Assembly: GCA_016235165.1 (NCBI GenBank)
Contig: JACRLX010000002.1
Span: 62,001-126,000, forward strand
Length of the DNA stretch: 64,000 bases
Source of the DNA: Rhodocyclales bacterium
Lineage (GTDB): Bacteria > Pseudomonadota > Gammaproteobacteria > Burkholderiales > Rhodocyclaceae
Direction: 5' to 3'
Positions 38,781-46,996 of the stretch are shown here, in pieces. Within the stretch, counting starts at the first letter, position 1. Every line of letters begins with the position of its first letter. The notes under the pieces are model-generated. The model was not told the DNA's origin. It ran no database searches and saw only the letters and a program-made list of their open reading frames with translations. Made by a program: the position numbers and the translations under genes.

Positions 38781-39662
38781 TTAAACGAATTTGACGGAGC
38801 AGCCGCCGATGCCGCCGATGGTGACGCGCAGGCTGTCGCCCTTGACCACCGGAATCATCGCTGCGAGTGAACCGGAAAGAATCACTTCGCCGGCCCGGAG
38901 CGGGATCCCAAGCCGGCCCAGGGTGTTGGCGAGCCAGGCCACCGCGTTGATGGGCGAACCCATGGTGGCGGCCCCGGCGCCGGTACCGACGATCTCCCCG
39001 TTCTGCTCGAGGATCATGCCGCAGGTCGTCAGATCGACGTCGCGCGGGTCGACCAGGCGATCACCGAGCACGAAGACGCCGCAGGATGCGTTGTCGGCGA
39101 CGGTGTCCTGGATCTTGATCTTCCAGTTCTCGATGCGCGAATCGACGATTTCGAAGCAGGCCATCACGCCCTCGGTCGCGGCCAGCACATCGGCATTGGA
39201 GACGCCGGGACCGATCAGGTCGCGCTTGAGGACGAAGGCGATTTCACCTTCCGCCTTGGGCTGGATCAGCGTATCCAGGGGGATCGACTCACCCTCGTTG
39301 TAGATCATGCCATCGAGCAGCCAGCCGAAATCCGGCTGGCCGACGCCGAGCATGCTCATCACGGCCCGGCTGGTGACGCCGATCTTCTTGCCAACCACCT
39401 TTTCGCCGGCTTCGATGCGGCGCGCGATCAAGCGCTCCTGGATGCGGTAGGCGTCCTCAATGCTGATATCGGGATGTCTCGCGCTCAGCGGCACCAGTGT
39501 CGCATGTGCGACCAGGGCGTCGAACAGTTCGTCGCCGAGTTGCGTGATCAGGGTCTTGTCCATGAGTAGCATTTCCGGAATGTCATTCGGGTTGGTGCAC
39601 AGGCCGGCGGCCACAAAGCTGTTGGCGATCTCGGGGCTGGCCTGGCTCATCACTTTGCTCAC
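38781..39662 (-). CDS. dmpE: 2-oxopent-4-enoate hydratase
   Basis: Hydrates 2-hydroxypenta-2,4-dienoate to 4-hydroxy-2-oxopentanoate. The core aligns with DmpE from [14 protein letters not shown] at residue 35 onward, ending GGCSVKF. Metal-binding [14 protein letters not shown] and [19 protein letters not shown] are clear. Start choice: GTG at 39662 overlaps the stop of the dehydrogenase gene (GTGA), ATG at 39650 is also possible, and ATG at 39560 gives the usual 260-residue protein. I list the longest because a 100-base gap would be odd in this tightly packed operon. Confidence 0.9.
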   Translation of the reverse strand: MSKVMSQASPEIANSFVAAGLCTNPNDIPEMLLMDKTLITQLGDELFDALVAHATLVPLSARHPDISIEDAYRIQERLIARRIEAGEKVVGKKIGVTSRAVMSMLGVGQPDFGWLLDGMIYNEGESIPLDTLIQPKAEGEIAFVLKRDLIGPGVSNADVLAATEGVMACFEIVDSRIENWKIKIQDTVADNASCGVFVLGDRLVDPRDVDLTTCGMILEQNGEIVGTGAGAATMGSPINAVAWLANTLGRLGIPLRAGEVILSGSLAAMIPVVKGDSLRVTIGGIGGCSVKFV

Positions 39663-41119
39663 AGCTTGATGCAGACGTTCTTGAGCTCGGTGTAGAACTC
39701 CAGCGAATGAACTCCGCCCTCGCGGCCGATGCCCGACTGCTTGGAACCACCGAAAGGGGTGCGCAGGTCACGCAGGAACCAGCTGTTGACCCAGGCGAGC
39801 CCGACTTCCATTTTCTGCGCCATGCGATGGGCGCGCGAAAGATCCCTGGTCCAGATCGATGTGGCCAGCCCATACAGGTTGTCATTGGCTTTCGCCAGCA
39901 CCTCGTCTTCCGAATCGAAGGGAGCCACATGGCAGCAGGGTCCGAAGACTTCTTCCTTGATGACCCGCGCCGTCTCGGGCAAGCCGGTCCAGATCGTCGG
40001 TTGCACCCAGCAGCCATCCTTGAGTTCGCCGGGCATGTCGGGAACACCGCCACCGGTGACCAGCGTGGCGCCCTCGACGAGCGCCAGTTTGTAGTAGGAA
40101 AGCACCTTGCTCTGGTGCTCCTTGCTGATCAGCGGCCCGATGCCGGCCGCTGCGTCGTCCGGGACGCCGGGTTTGAGCGCTTCCGCTCCCGCCTTCAGGG
40201 CGGCCACGAACCTGTCGAAAAGCGGGCGCTCGACATAGACCCGCTCGGTACCCAAGCAGACCTGGCCGCAGTTGGCAAAACAGGAGCGCATCGTGCCCTC
40301 GATCGCGGCATCGAAGTCGCAGTCGGCGAAGACGATGGCGGCGTTTTTCCCGCCCATCTCCAGCGAGACCGGGCGCGCGCCGGTCGCCGCCGCCTTCATG
40401 ATGGATTCCCCAGTACGCGTCTCACCGGTAAACGTCAGCGCATCGACACCCGGATGGGTAGTCAGGAATTCACCTGCCGAATTCGGCCCGAAGCCGTTCA
40501 CGACGTTGTAGACGCCCTTCGGAATGCCGACCTTGTTCATCACCTCGCCCAGCAGCACGGCGGTACGGGGGGTCTCCTCGGAAGGCTTGACCACCACGGT
40601 ATTGCCGCAGGCCAGCGCGGGACCGACTTTCCAGGTCATCAGCAGCAGCGGCAGGTTCCACGGGCAGATCACGCCGACCACGCCCACCGGCCGCCGGTAC
40701 CCGTAGTTGATGGCGCTCCTGCCGTCGGGCGTCGCCATTTCGAAAAACTCGCTCGGCACGTTCTTCACCACATCGGCGAAGATCTTGAAGTTCGCCGCGC
40801 CGCGCGGGATGTCGATGTGCGCGGCCAGGCTCTTCGGTTTGCCGGTGTCGGCGCATTCGGCGTCGAGGAATTCGTCGAATCGGTTCGTGATCTCTGCGAC
40901 CAGGGCTTCCAGCAGTTCGACGCGCCGGGCCAGGGTCATCGCGCCCCAGTGCCCCGCCAGGGCAGCGCGGGCGGCGCGCACGGCGGCATCGACTTCCGCC
41001 TTGCCGGCCTCGGCGACGCGGCCGATCACGGCATTGGTGGTCGGCGTGCGGTTGGCGAACCACTTGCCGGTGGCGACGAACTCGCCGTCGATGAAGTTGA
41101 GAATATCTTTCGCGACCAT
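39659..41119 (-). CDS. dmpC: 2-hydroxymuconic semialdehyde dehydrogenase
   Basis: NAD-dependent aldehyde dehydrogenase oxidising the ring-cleavage product 2-hydroxymuconate semialdehyde to 2-hydroxymuconate. It has 486 residues. The catalytic Cys288 is in NCGQVCLGTERVYV and the general base Glu254 in LEMGGKNAAIVF. The N-terminal substrate region (FANRTPTTNAVIG) is typical of DmpC/XylG. This enzyme commits the pathway to the oxalocrotonate branch; no semialdehyde hydrolase (DmpD/XylF) is found in the window. Confidence 0.95.
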   Translation of the reverse strand: MVAKDILNFIDGEFVATGKWFANRTPTTNAVIGRVAEAGKAEVDAAVRAARAALAGHWGAMTLARRVELLEALVAEITNRFDEFLDAECADTGKPKSLAAHIDIPRGAANFKIFADVVKNVPSEFFEMATPDGRSAINYGYRRPVGVVGVICPWNLPLLLMTWKVGPALACGNTVVVKPSEETPRTAVLLGEVMNKVGIPKGVYNVVNGFGPNSAGEFLTTHPGVDALTFTGETRTGESIMKAAATGARPVSLEMGGKNAAIVFADCDFDAAIEGTMRSCFANCGQVCLGTERVYVERPLFDRFVAALKAGAEALKPGVPDDAAAGIGPLISKEHQSKVLSYYKLALVEGATLVTGGGVPDMPGELKDGCWVQPTIWTGLPETARVIKEEVFGPCCHVAPFDSEDEVLAKANDNLYGLATSIWTRDLSRAHRMAQKMEVGLAWVNSWFLRDLRTPFGGSKQSGIGREGGVHSLEFYTELKNVCIKL

Positions 41120-41161
41120 GACGTTTCCTTGCTTGCCTTATCCGTTCGACCCGCCGCGCGA

Positions 41162-41596
41162 TCAGGCCGGCGCGCCGAGTCCTATCGCCGCCAGGCCGGC
41201 GTGTGCGCACTCTTCGTCTTGGGCTTCGGAGGCACCGGAGACGCCGATACCGCCGATCCAGTCGTCGCCGACCCGCAGCGGCAGTCCGCCGCCGAAAACG
41301 ATCAGGCGCGGCTGGCTGGAGAAGCCGAATTTCATCCCCTCGTCGTGACCGATGGCGCCCATCCAGGCCTTGGTCGGAAAGCCGAAACTGGCGGAGGTAT
41401 AGGCCTTGTCGATGGCGATGTCGATGGAATGGATGAAGGCCCCCGGCATGCGCAGGAAGGCCATCAGGTTGCCGCCGCGATCCACCACCGCAGCATTGAT
41501 CTTCCAGCCCCGCCGCTCGGCGTGGGCAATAGCCGCGGCAACCGCGGCCTGTGCCGCGTCGCAACTGATGCCGGGGATGGCAGCAGTGACTTGCAC
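41162..41596 (-). CDS. HbpS/GlcG-family protein
   Basis: 144-residue protein of the heme-binding-protein-S/GlcG fold (formerly DUF336). The pattern VVDRGGNLMAFLRMPGA...IDKAYTSASFGFPTKAW is typical, as is the C-terminal VGDDWIGGIGVSGASEAQDEECA. Members have been linked to heme or cobalamin binding and occur next to oxygenase genes; what it does here is not known. It lies 2 bases before the end of the dioxygenase gene and inside the operon, so a role in iron supply or enzyme repair is conceivable. Confidence 0.85.
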   Translation of the reverse strand: MQVTAAIPGISCDAAQAAVAAAIAHAERRGWKINAAVVDRGGNLMAFLRMPGAFIHSIDIAIDKAYTSASFGFPTKAWMGAIGHDEGMKFGFSSQPRLIVFGGGLPLRVGDDWIGGIGVSGASEAQDEECAHAGLAAIGLGAPA

Positions 41597-41598
41597 GA

Positions 41599-42528
41599 TC
41601 AGGTCACCACCGAGAGGAAGGCGTCGTTGAGTTTGCGGTCATGGTAGAAAATGCCGCGACCAACTTCGTCGATGGTCCAGGTGATCGGCTTCCAGTCCGG
41701 GTAAGACGAGTAGCCGCCGCTGTAGGTTTCGAAGCGGTTGCCCGAGGGGTCGAAGGCGTAGATCGTGGTGCCGCGGGTAATGCCGTGGCGGGTCGGTCCG
41801 ATGTCGATGGTGACCTTGTTCATCGCCATGATGTCGGCCGCGCGCAGCACCTTCTCCCAGCTTTCGAGCTGGAAGGCGATGTGATGCAACTTGCCCGGCT
41901 CAGCATGGCGCACGAAGGCGAGGTCATGGGCCTTGGTGCTGCAGGAGAGCCAGATCGCGAGGTCGGTCTTGCCGTCCTCCAGCAGCACGTGCTCGACCAG
42001 ATAGAAGCCAAGCACGTCGACCAGGATCGCCTGCGCCTTCTCGATGTCGGGACCGTATAGCAGGGCGTGATCCATGCGCAACGGCGCAATGCCGTGCTCC
42101 GCGGCCGGCGTCCATGCCTCGGGATTCAGGTAGGGCATGCCATTGCCGACGTCCGTCTTTTCGGCATACAGCTCGATCTTGTGGCCGGTGGGCAGTTCGA
42201 AGCGAACGCGCTCGCCGGTTTCGAGCAGTTCACCGGCGGCAATGCGCTCGGTGGCCAGACCATAGGCGCGCAGGTCAGCGTCGAACTTGTCGAGCGCGGC
42301 CTTGCCATCCACCTTGAAGGCAAAAAAATCTACGCCGGCCATGTCGGCCTGGCGCAGGATCACGCTGTTGTGATCGCGCTCGTCCCATGCCTTGAAATAG
42401 ACGCGGCCCTGCTTGTCGCGACCGGTCTCGACCAGGCCGAGCACGTCTCCGTAAAACTTCACGCTTTCTTCCAGGTCAAGCACACGCAGTTGGATGTGAC
42501 CCGGACGCAGCACTCCCTTCATTGCCAT
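41599..42528 (-). CDS. dmpB: Catechol 2,3-dioxygenase
   Basis: Extradiol dioxygenase opening catechol (or alkylcatechols) to 2-hydroxymuconate semialdehyde. It has 309 residues with two vicinal-oxygen-chelate domains. Iron ligands are His154 (RMDHALL), His215 (KLHHIAF) and Glu267 (RFETYSGGY). Second-sphere His201, His248 and Tyr257 match XylE. It is preceded by a ferredoxin gene that would reactivate its oxidised iron. Confidence 0.97.
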   Translation of the reverse strand: MAMKGVLRPGHIQLRVLDLEESVKFYGDVLGLVETGRDKQGRVYFKAWDERDHNSVILRQADMAGVDFFAFKVDGKAALDKFDADLRAYGLATERIAAGELLETGERVRFELPTGHKIELYAEKTDVGNGMPYLNPEAWTPAAEHGIAPLRMDHALLYGPDIEKAQAILVDVLGFYLVEHVLLEDGKTDLAIWLSCSTKAHDLAFVRHAEPGKLHHIAFQLESWEKVLRAADIMAMNKVTIDIGPTRHGITRGTTIYAFDPSGNRFETYSGGYSSYPDWKPITWTIDEVGRGIFYHDRKLNDAFLSVVT

Positions 42529-42587
42529 GTAATGTTCCCTCCTTGGTTTGGTTCGACTGAAAATTCCCGCCAGCGACGGCTACGGAG

Positions 42588-42935
42588 CTAGCCCGGCATT
42601 GGGGATTGCGCGGCTCCAGCTTCTGGCGCACCCCGAGACACACTTCTTTGGATCTTTCCGATTACCTTCAGCCGCAGGTCGCTGGTAGCCCATATCCGGC
42701 AGGCGAGGACGCGATGACTCTCTTCATCCTCGACGCTGATGTGCGCACGGCTCATCACCCGCTTGCGATAGGTGCCGGACAGGACCTCGATCTTGCAAAC
42801 GCCGCACCCGCCGCCACTGCATCCGACCGGAATTCCCTTCCGGCCCAATGCGGCCATGCCTTCGAGCACGGTGTTCCGGTCCGAGGTACGGAAGACTTCG
42901 TTCGTGTTTTCGATCGTGACGGTGAAATTGGCCAT
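42588..42935 (-). CDS. dmpQ: XylT-like [2Fe-2S] ferredoxin
   Basis: Plant-type ferredoxin of 115 residues that re-reduces inactivated Fe(III) catechol 2,3-dioxygenase. Cluster cysteines are Cys39, Cys44, Cys47 (C-x4-C-x2-C in GCSGGGCGVC) and Cys79 (VLACRIW). I start at the ATG at 42935 (MANFTVTIEN). It is the first gene of the meta operon, with a probable promoter 30-60 bases upstream. Confidence 0.92.
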   Translation of the reverse strand: MANFTVTIENTNEVFRTSDRNTVLEGMAALGRKGIPVGCSGGGCGVCKIEVLSGTYRKRVMSRAHISVEDEESHRVLACRIWATSDLRLKVIGKIQRSVSRGAPEAGAAQSPMPG

Positions 42936-42965
42936 TTCGACGTGGTGGCAGGTATCCTGAACAGG

Positions 42966-42995
42966 ACTGTATGCGCGTTCACCCATACGGTCCAA
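42966..42995 (-). promoter_or_regulatory. Promoter of the meta-cleavage operon
   Basis: On the minus strand, TTGGAC (42995-42990), an 18-base spacer and TACAGT (42971-42966). A LysR-type dyad is 20 bases upstream of the -35 box, so its centre falls near -64 from the expected start. The 12 bases ATTGGACCGTAT around the -35 box recur in the ABC importer promoter. Confidence 0.6.
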
Positions 42996-43015
42996 TGCTA
43001 TATTTGCATCGATCG

Positions 43016-43030
43016 ATACCTTCTAGGTAT
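43016..43030. promoter_or_regulatory. LysR-type operator dyad, meta operon/lysR
   Basis: ATACC-TTCTA-GGTAT, a T-N11-A dyad in the divergent region between the ferredoxin and lysR genes. It can serve activation of the meta operon and autoregulation of lysR, whose start is 43 bases away. Confidence 0.7.
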
Positions 43031-43072
43031 GATCTACCATCCACTGCCACGAGATACCGTCGTCCCGAAATC

Positions 43073-43969
43073 ATGGAACTTCGACAACTCAGGTATTTTG
43101 TCGCACTTGCCGAGGAGCTCAACTTCGGCCGCGCCGCGGAAAAGCTCCACATCTCCCAACCGCCGCTGACGCGCCAGATCCAGCAGCTTGAAAGTGACGT
43201 AGGCGCGCGTCTGTTCACTCGCAGTTCGCGCGGCGTTGAACTGACCCAAGCCGGCATCGCACTGCTCGACGACGCCCGGCGCATTCTCGATCAGATCGGC
43301 GTTGCCAAGGAACGCGCCGGGAAGTTCGGCCTCGGCCGGATCGGACGCCTCGATGTCGGCATTTTCGGTTCAGCCATCCTCAACCATATCCCACGGCTCC
43401 TGCTGCAATTCCGCCATCGCTATCCGGAAGTGCAGATCGCCCTGCACGAACTGACCAAGGCGGAGCAAATCGCCGCACTGCGCGAAAAGCGACTGACCAT
43501 CGGCTTCAACCGGCACGTTACCGTCGAACCAGACATCATGGTCGAAACGGTATTCCTGGAGCCTCTCCTGGTCGCACTGCACAGCAAGCATCCGCTGGCG
43601 CGGCACAAGGCGATACGCATCTCCGAGGTAGTGGACGAACCGCTGGTACTCTATCCGAGCAATACCCGCCCCGGCTTTGCCGACGACGTGATGGCGCTGT
43701 TCCGGACCGAGGGCGTGAAACCCAGGGTGACACAGGAAGTGACCGACGTGGTCACGGCGGTCGCACTCGTGGCCAGCGGCTTTGGCATCTGCATCACGCC
43801 GGAAGCTGCGAGCACCTTGCGTCTTCCAGGTGTGGTCTATCGCCCGGTCAAGGCCACACCACCGCCGACCATCGACCTTGCCTGCCTGTACCGGCGCGAT
43901 GACGAGTCACCCATTCTCGCCGCCTTCCTGGAGGTCGTAAGGAAATATGGGGCCGGACGGAGCGCGTAG
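43073..43969 (+). CDS. LysR-family transcriptional regulator
   Basis: 298-residue LysR regulator. The N-terminal winged helix is LRQLRYFVALAEELNF then AAEKLHISQPPLTRQI; the rest is the periplasmic-binding-like effector domain resembling CatR/BenM-type aromatic regulators. It is divergent from the meta-cleavage operon. Identical operator dyads at 43016-43030 and 44109-44123 suggest it activates both the meta operon and the ABC importer. The inducer is probably a pathway intermediate, but this cannot be read from the sequence. Confidence 0.92.
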   Translation: MELRQLRYFVALAEELNFGRAAEKLHISQPPLTRQIQQLESDVGARLFTRSSRGVELTQAGIALLDDARRILDQIGVAKERAGKFGLGRIGRLDVGIFGSAILNHIPRLLLQFRHRYPEVQIALHELTKAEQIAALREKRLTIGFNRHVTVEPDIMVETVFLEPLLVALHSKHPLARHKAIRISEVVDEPLVLYPSNTRPGFADDVMALFRTEGVKPRVTQEVTDVVTAVALVASGFGICITPEAASTLRLPGVVYRPVKATPPPTIDLACLYRRDDESPILAAFLEVVRKYGAGRSA

Positions 43970-44108
43970 CAGGCTCCTGCCACCGAGCGCAGCTCGCATG
44001 GCGCAGCATGTGGGACAACCGAATCCGCTTCCGGCATTTTGGGGCGCCATGCCTCCGCCAATTGGCGCCGCCAATCGACGGCTCCGAATCCGAGTCCGGA
44101 AGTACTCA

Positions 44109-44123
44109 ATACCTTTTCGGTAT
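44109..44123. promoter_or_regulatory. LysR-type operator dyad, ABC importer
   Basis: ATACC-TTTTC-GGTAT, identical at 13 of 15 positions to the dyad upstream of the meta operon. Extra GTATTG units follow at 44141 and 44151, suitable as activation half-sites. Confidence 0.7.
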
Positions 44124-44143
44124 TGACTTTGTACGAAATGGTA

Positions 44144-44173
44144 TTGGACCGTATTGAGTTTAATTCCTAAGCT
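44144..44173 (+). promoter_or_regulatory. Promoter of the ABC importer operon
   Basis: TTGGAC at 44144-44149 lies exactly 20 bases after the operator dyad, the same spacing as in the meta operon. The -10 region (TAAGCT at 44168) is poor, as in many activator-dependent promoters. Confidence 0.5.
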
Positions 44174-44234
44174 GCCCTCCTCAATCCTGCCGAACAAAAG
44201 GGCGTGGTGTCAACAAACAAGAGGAGAAACAGCG

Positions 44235-45524
44235 ATGAGCAAGGTCAATCTCGAAAAGGCAACGGTCAACTTCAGCCGTCGCAGCGCGATCAAGGCGCTC
44301 GGCGGTCTGACTGCCGGTTCCATATTGCCGACCCCGTGGGTGCATGCCCGGAACAATACCATCAAGATCGGCTACGTCAGCCCGCAGACCGGACCTCTCG
44401 CGGTATTCGGCGAGCCGGACGCGTTTACGCTAGGCGAGATGAAGAAAGCCCTGGCCGGCGGGATCAAGGTCGGCGGCAAGAGCTATGCCGTCGAATTCGT
44501 GGTCAAGGATTCGCAGTCGAACTCCAACCGCGCGGCCGACGCTGCCTCCGAACTGATTCTCAAGGACAAGGTGAATATCGTCGTCGCCGGTTCGACGCCC
44601 GCGACCACCAACCCGGTGGCCGACCAGTGCGAACTCAACGGCGTGCCCTGCGTCACCAACGACACGCCCTGGCAGCCACACTTCTTCGGTCGCGGCGGCG
44701 ATCCGAAAAAGGGTTTCGAGTGGACCTACCACTTTTTCTGGGGCCTTGAAGATGTGATCGGCGTGTTCGCCAACCTGTGGACCCAGATTCCGACCAACAA
44801 GGCCATCGGCTCACTGTTCCCCAACGATTCCGACGGCAATGCCTGGGGCGATGCCAAGCTCGGCTTTCCGCCGGTACTGGCGCAGAAGGGCTTCAAGCTG
44901 GTGGACAAGGGACGCTTCCAGTCGCCGGCCGATGACTTTTCGGCCTACATCGCCGAATTCAAGAAGAACAACGTTGAGATCGTCACCGGCGTCTTGCCAC
45001 CGCCGGACTTCGCCAACTTCTGGTCGCAGGCCGGCCAGCAAGGCTTGAAACCAAAGATTGTCACTGCCGCCAAAGCGACCGAGTTTCCCGCTGCGATCCA
45101 GTCCTTCGGGCCGCGCGCCGAAGGTCTCACGGTCGAGGTCTGGTGGTCGCCGGTGCACCCTTTCAGTTCCAGCCTCAACGGCATGTCGTCCACTGCTCTA
45201 GCAGCGGCTTACACCAAGGCCACTGGCCGTCCCTGGGCAATGCCACTGGCGTTCAAGCATTCTCTGTTCGAAGTCGCGCTCGACGCGTTGAAGCGCTCGG
45301 CCGACCTGAAGCCGGAATCGATCCGCAACGCGATCCGCGATACCGATCTGAAGACCATCGTCGGCCCGCTCAACTTCAAGAAGGGTCCGGTGCCGAACAT
45401 CGCCAAAACCCCGTTGGTCGGCGGTCAGTGGAAAAAGGCCGGCAAGGGCTTCGAACTGGTGGTGGTCGAGAACAGCCTGGCGCCGATGGTACCGGTCAAA
45501 GACAGGCTCGATCCGATCAAGTAA
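44235..45524 (+). CDS. ABC transporter substrate-binding protein, branched-chain amino acid/aromatic type
   Basis: 429-residue periplasmic binding protein of the LivJ-like family. The N-terminus carries a twin-arginine signal, SRRSAIKALGG at 14-24, with probable cleavage after VHA near residue 38, so export may use the Tat route. The mature part shows IKIGYVSPQTGPLAVFGE and typical two-lobe pattern. A strong ribosome binding site (AGGAG) precedes the ATG at 44235. Linked to a meta-cleavage pathway by shared operators, it probably binds an aromatic acid or similar growth substrate; the ligand is inferred. Confidence 0.9.
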   Translation: MSKVNLEKATVNFSRRSAIKALGGLTAGSILPTPWVHARNNTIKIGYVSPQTGPLAVFGEPDAFTLGEMKKALAGGIKVGGKSYAVEFVVKDSQSNSNRAADAASELILKDKVNIVVAGSTPATTNPVADQCELNGVPCVTNDTPWQPHFFGRGGDPKKGFEWTYHFFWGLEDVIGVFANLWTQIPTNKAIGSLFPNDSDGNAWGDAKLGFPPVLAQKGFKLVDKGRFQSPADDFSAYIAEFKKNNVEIVTGVLPPPDFANFWSQAGQQGLKPKIVTAAKATEFPAAIQSFGPRAEGLTVEVWWSPVHPFSSSLNGMSSTALAAAYTKATGRPWAMPLAFKHSLFEVALDALKRSADLKPESIRNAIRDTDLKTIVGPLNFKKGPVPNIAKTPLVGGQWKKAGKGFELVVVENSLAPMVPVKDRLDPIK

Positions 45525-45575
45525 GGCAGGTGCCAGCACAAGGACGACAGCGCTCCGGCCGCCGTCTGCCTCGAC

Positions 45576-46298
45576 ATGAAACTGCTCGAACTCAAGGGCG
45601 TATCCAAATCCTACGGCGCCCTCAAGGTGACCGACGACCTCACGTTCTCGCTCGACAAGGGCGAGGCGCTGGGCATCATCGGTCCCAATGGGGCGGGGAA
45701 AACCACGCTCTTCAATCTGGTGACCGGCAACGTGCGGCCGGATGCGGGCACGGTGCTGTTCAACGGCCGTGACGTGACCAGGCTTTCCGCCTCGGTGCGC
45801 TGCCACATGGGCATCGGCCGCTCCTATCAGGTGCCGCATCCGTTCGGCGGCATGACGGTGCTCGAGAACGTGCTGGTCGGCGCCACCTTCGGCGCCGGGC
45901 ATTCCGAGCGTGCCGGCACGCCGCTGGCGATGGCGGCGCTGGAACGTACCGGCCTGCTGGCCAAGGCCAACCGCCTGGCCGGTTCGCTGCCGCTGCTCGA
46001 CCGCAAGCGCCTCGAACTGGCGCGGGCCCTGGCCACCGAGCCGGACCTGCTGCTGCTCGACGAAATCGCCGGCGGCCTGACCGAGCACGAGGTGGCGGAA
46101 CTGATCGAATCGATCCAGGAGATCCGCGCCGACGGCACCTCCATCATCTGGATCGAGCACATCGTGCATGCCCTGATTGCGGTGGTGGATCGCCTGCTGG
46201 TGATCAATTTCGGCAGCCTGCTGACCCAGGGCGAACCGGCGGCGGTGATGGCGAGTCCGGAAGTGCAGGAAATCTATCTGGGGATCGCGGTCGAATGA
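45576..46298 (+). CDS. ABC transporter ATP-binding protein, LivG type
   Basis: 240-residue ATPase. Walker A GPNGAGKTT is at 36-44 and Walker B LLLLDE in the usual place. The signature loop reads LPLLDRKRLELARAL where most LivG proteins have LSYGQQRRLE, so the ABC signature is diverged though the following RLELARAL is kept. It is the first of two ATPases in a complete LivFGHMJ-like set; the next gene overlaps by four bases. Confidence 0.92.
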   Translation: MKLLELKGVSKSYGALKVTDDLTFSLDKGEALGIIGPNGAGKTTLFNLVTGNVRPDAGTVLFNGRDVTRLSASVRCHMGIGRSYQVPHPFGGMTVLENVLVGATFGAGHSERAGTPLAMAALERTGLLAKANRLAGSLPLLDRKRLELARALATEPDLLLLDEIAGGLTEHEVAELIESIQEIRADGTSIIWIEHIVHALIAVVDRLLVINFGSLLTQGEPAAVMASPEVQEIYLGIAVE

Positions 46299-46993
46299 CT
46301 CTGCTCGAAGCCCGCGGCGTCACCGCGTTTTATGGCGACTTCCAGGCCCTCTACGGCATCGACCTGAAGGTGGAGGAGGGCGAGACCGTGGCCGTGATCG
46401 GCTCCAACGGCGCCGGCAAGTCGTCCTTCCTGCGCACCCTGACGGGGCTGCAGTCGTCGGCGCCGGAGAGCATCCGTTTCCATGGCGAGCCCATCGGCGG
46501 CCTGCCGGCGCATCGCATCGTGGCGCTGGGTCTGGCCATGGTGCCGGAAGGCCGGCGATTGTTTCCCAGCCTGACGGTGGAAGAGAACCTGCTGGTCGGC
46601 GCCTATTCGAAACGCCCCGGACCGTGGAATCTGGAGCGCCTGTACGCGATGTTCCCGATTCTCGGCGAGCGGCGAAACAATCCCGGCACCGCGCTGTCGG
46701 GCGGACAGCAGCAGATGGTGGCCATCGGCCGGGCGTTGATGTCGAATCCGCGCCTGCTGTTGTGCGACGAGATCTCGCTGGGGCTGGCGCCGGTGATCAT
46801 CAAGGACATCTACGACGCGCTGCCCGGCATCAAGGCCGAGGGCACCTCGGTGCTGGTGGTGGAACAAGACGTCGGCCAGGCGATGAAGGTGGCGGACCGC
46901 CTCTACTGCTTTCAGGAAGGCCGCGTGTCGCTCGAAGGCCGGCCCGGCGAACTGGGGCGCGAGCAGATTTCGCTCGCCTATTTCGGAGTCTGA
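46295..46993 (+). CDS. ABC transporter ATP-binding protein, LivF type
   Basis: 232-residue ATPase with Walker A GSNGAGKSS, a full signature LSGGQQQMVAIGRAL and Walker B LLLCDEISLGLAP, typical of LivF. It pairs with the preceding ATPase as the energising unit of the importer. It overlaps that gene by four bases and is followed by the LivH-type permease three bases later. Confidence 0.94.
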   Translation: MTLLEARGVTAFYGDFQALYGIDLKVEEGETVAVIGSNGAGKSSFLRTLTGLQSSAPESIRFHGEPIGGLPAHRIVALGLAMVPEGRRLFPSLTVEENLLVGAYSKRPGPWNLERLYAMFPILGERRNNPGTALSGGQQQMVAIGRALMSNPRLLLCDEISLGLAPVIIKDIYDALPGIKAEGTSVLVVEQDVGQAMKVADRLYCFQEGRVSLEGRPGELGREQISLAYFGV

Positions 46994-46996
46994 GCC

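Noticed and set aside
39707-41647. 646-codon plus-strand frame opposite the semialdehyde dehydrogenase and HbpS/GlcG genes
   Set aside because: Antisense to clear enzymes with catalytic residues; no ribosome binding site or domain.
44123-44128. TTGACT as a -35 box for the ABC importer
   Set aside because: It lies inside/at the edge of the operator dyad and no -10 box stands at proper distance; TTGGAC at 44144 fits the shared promoter layout better.
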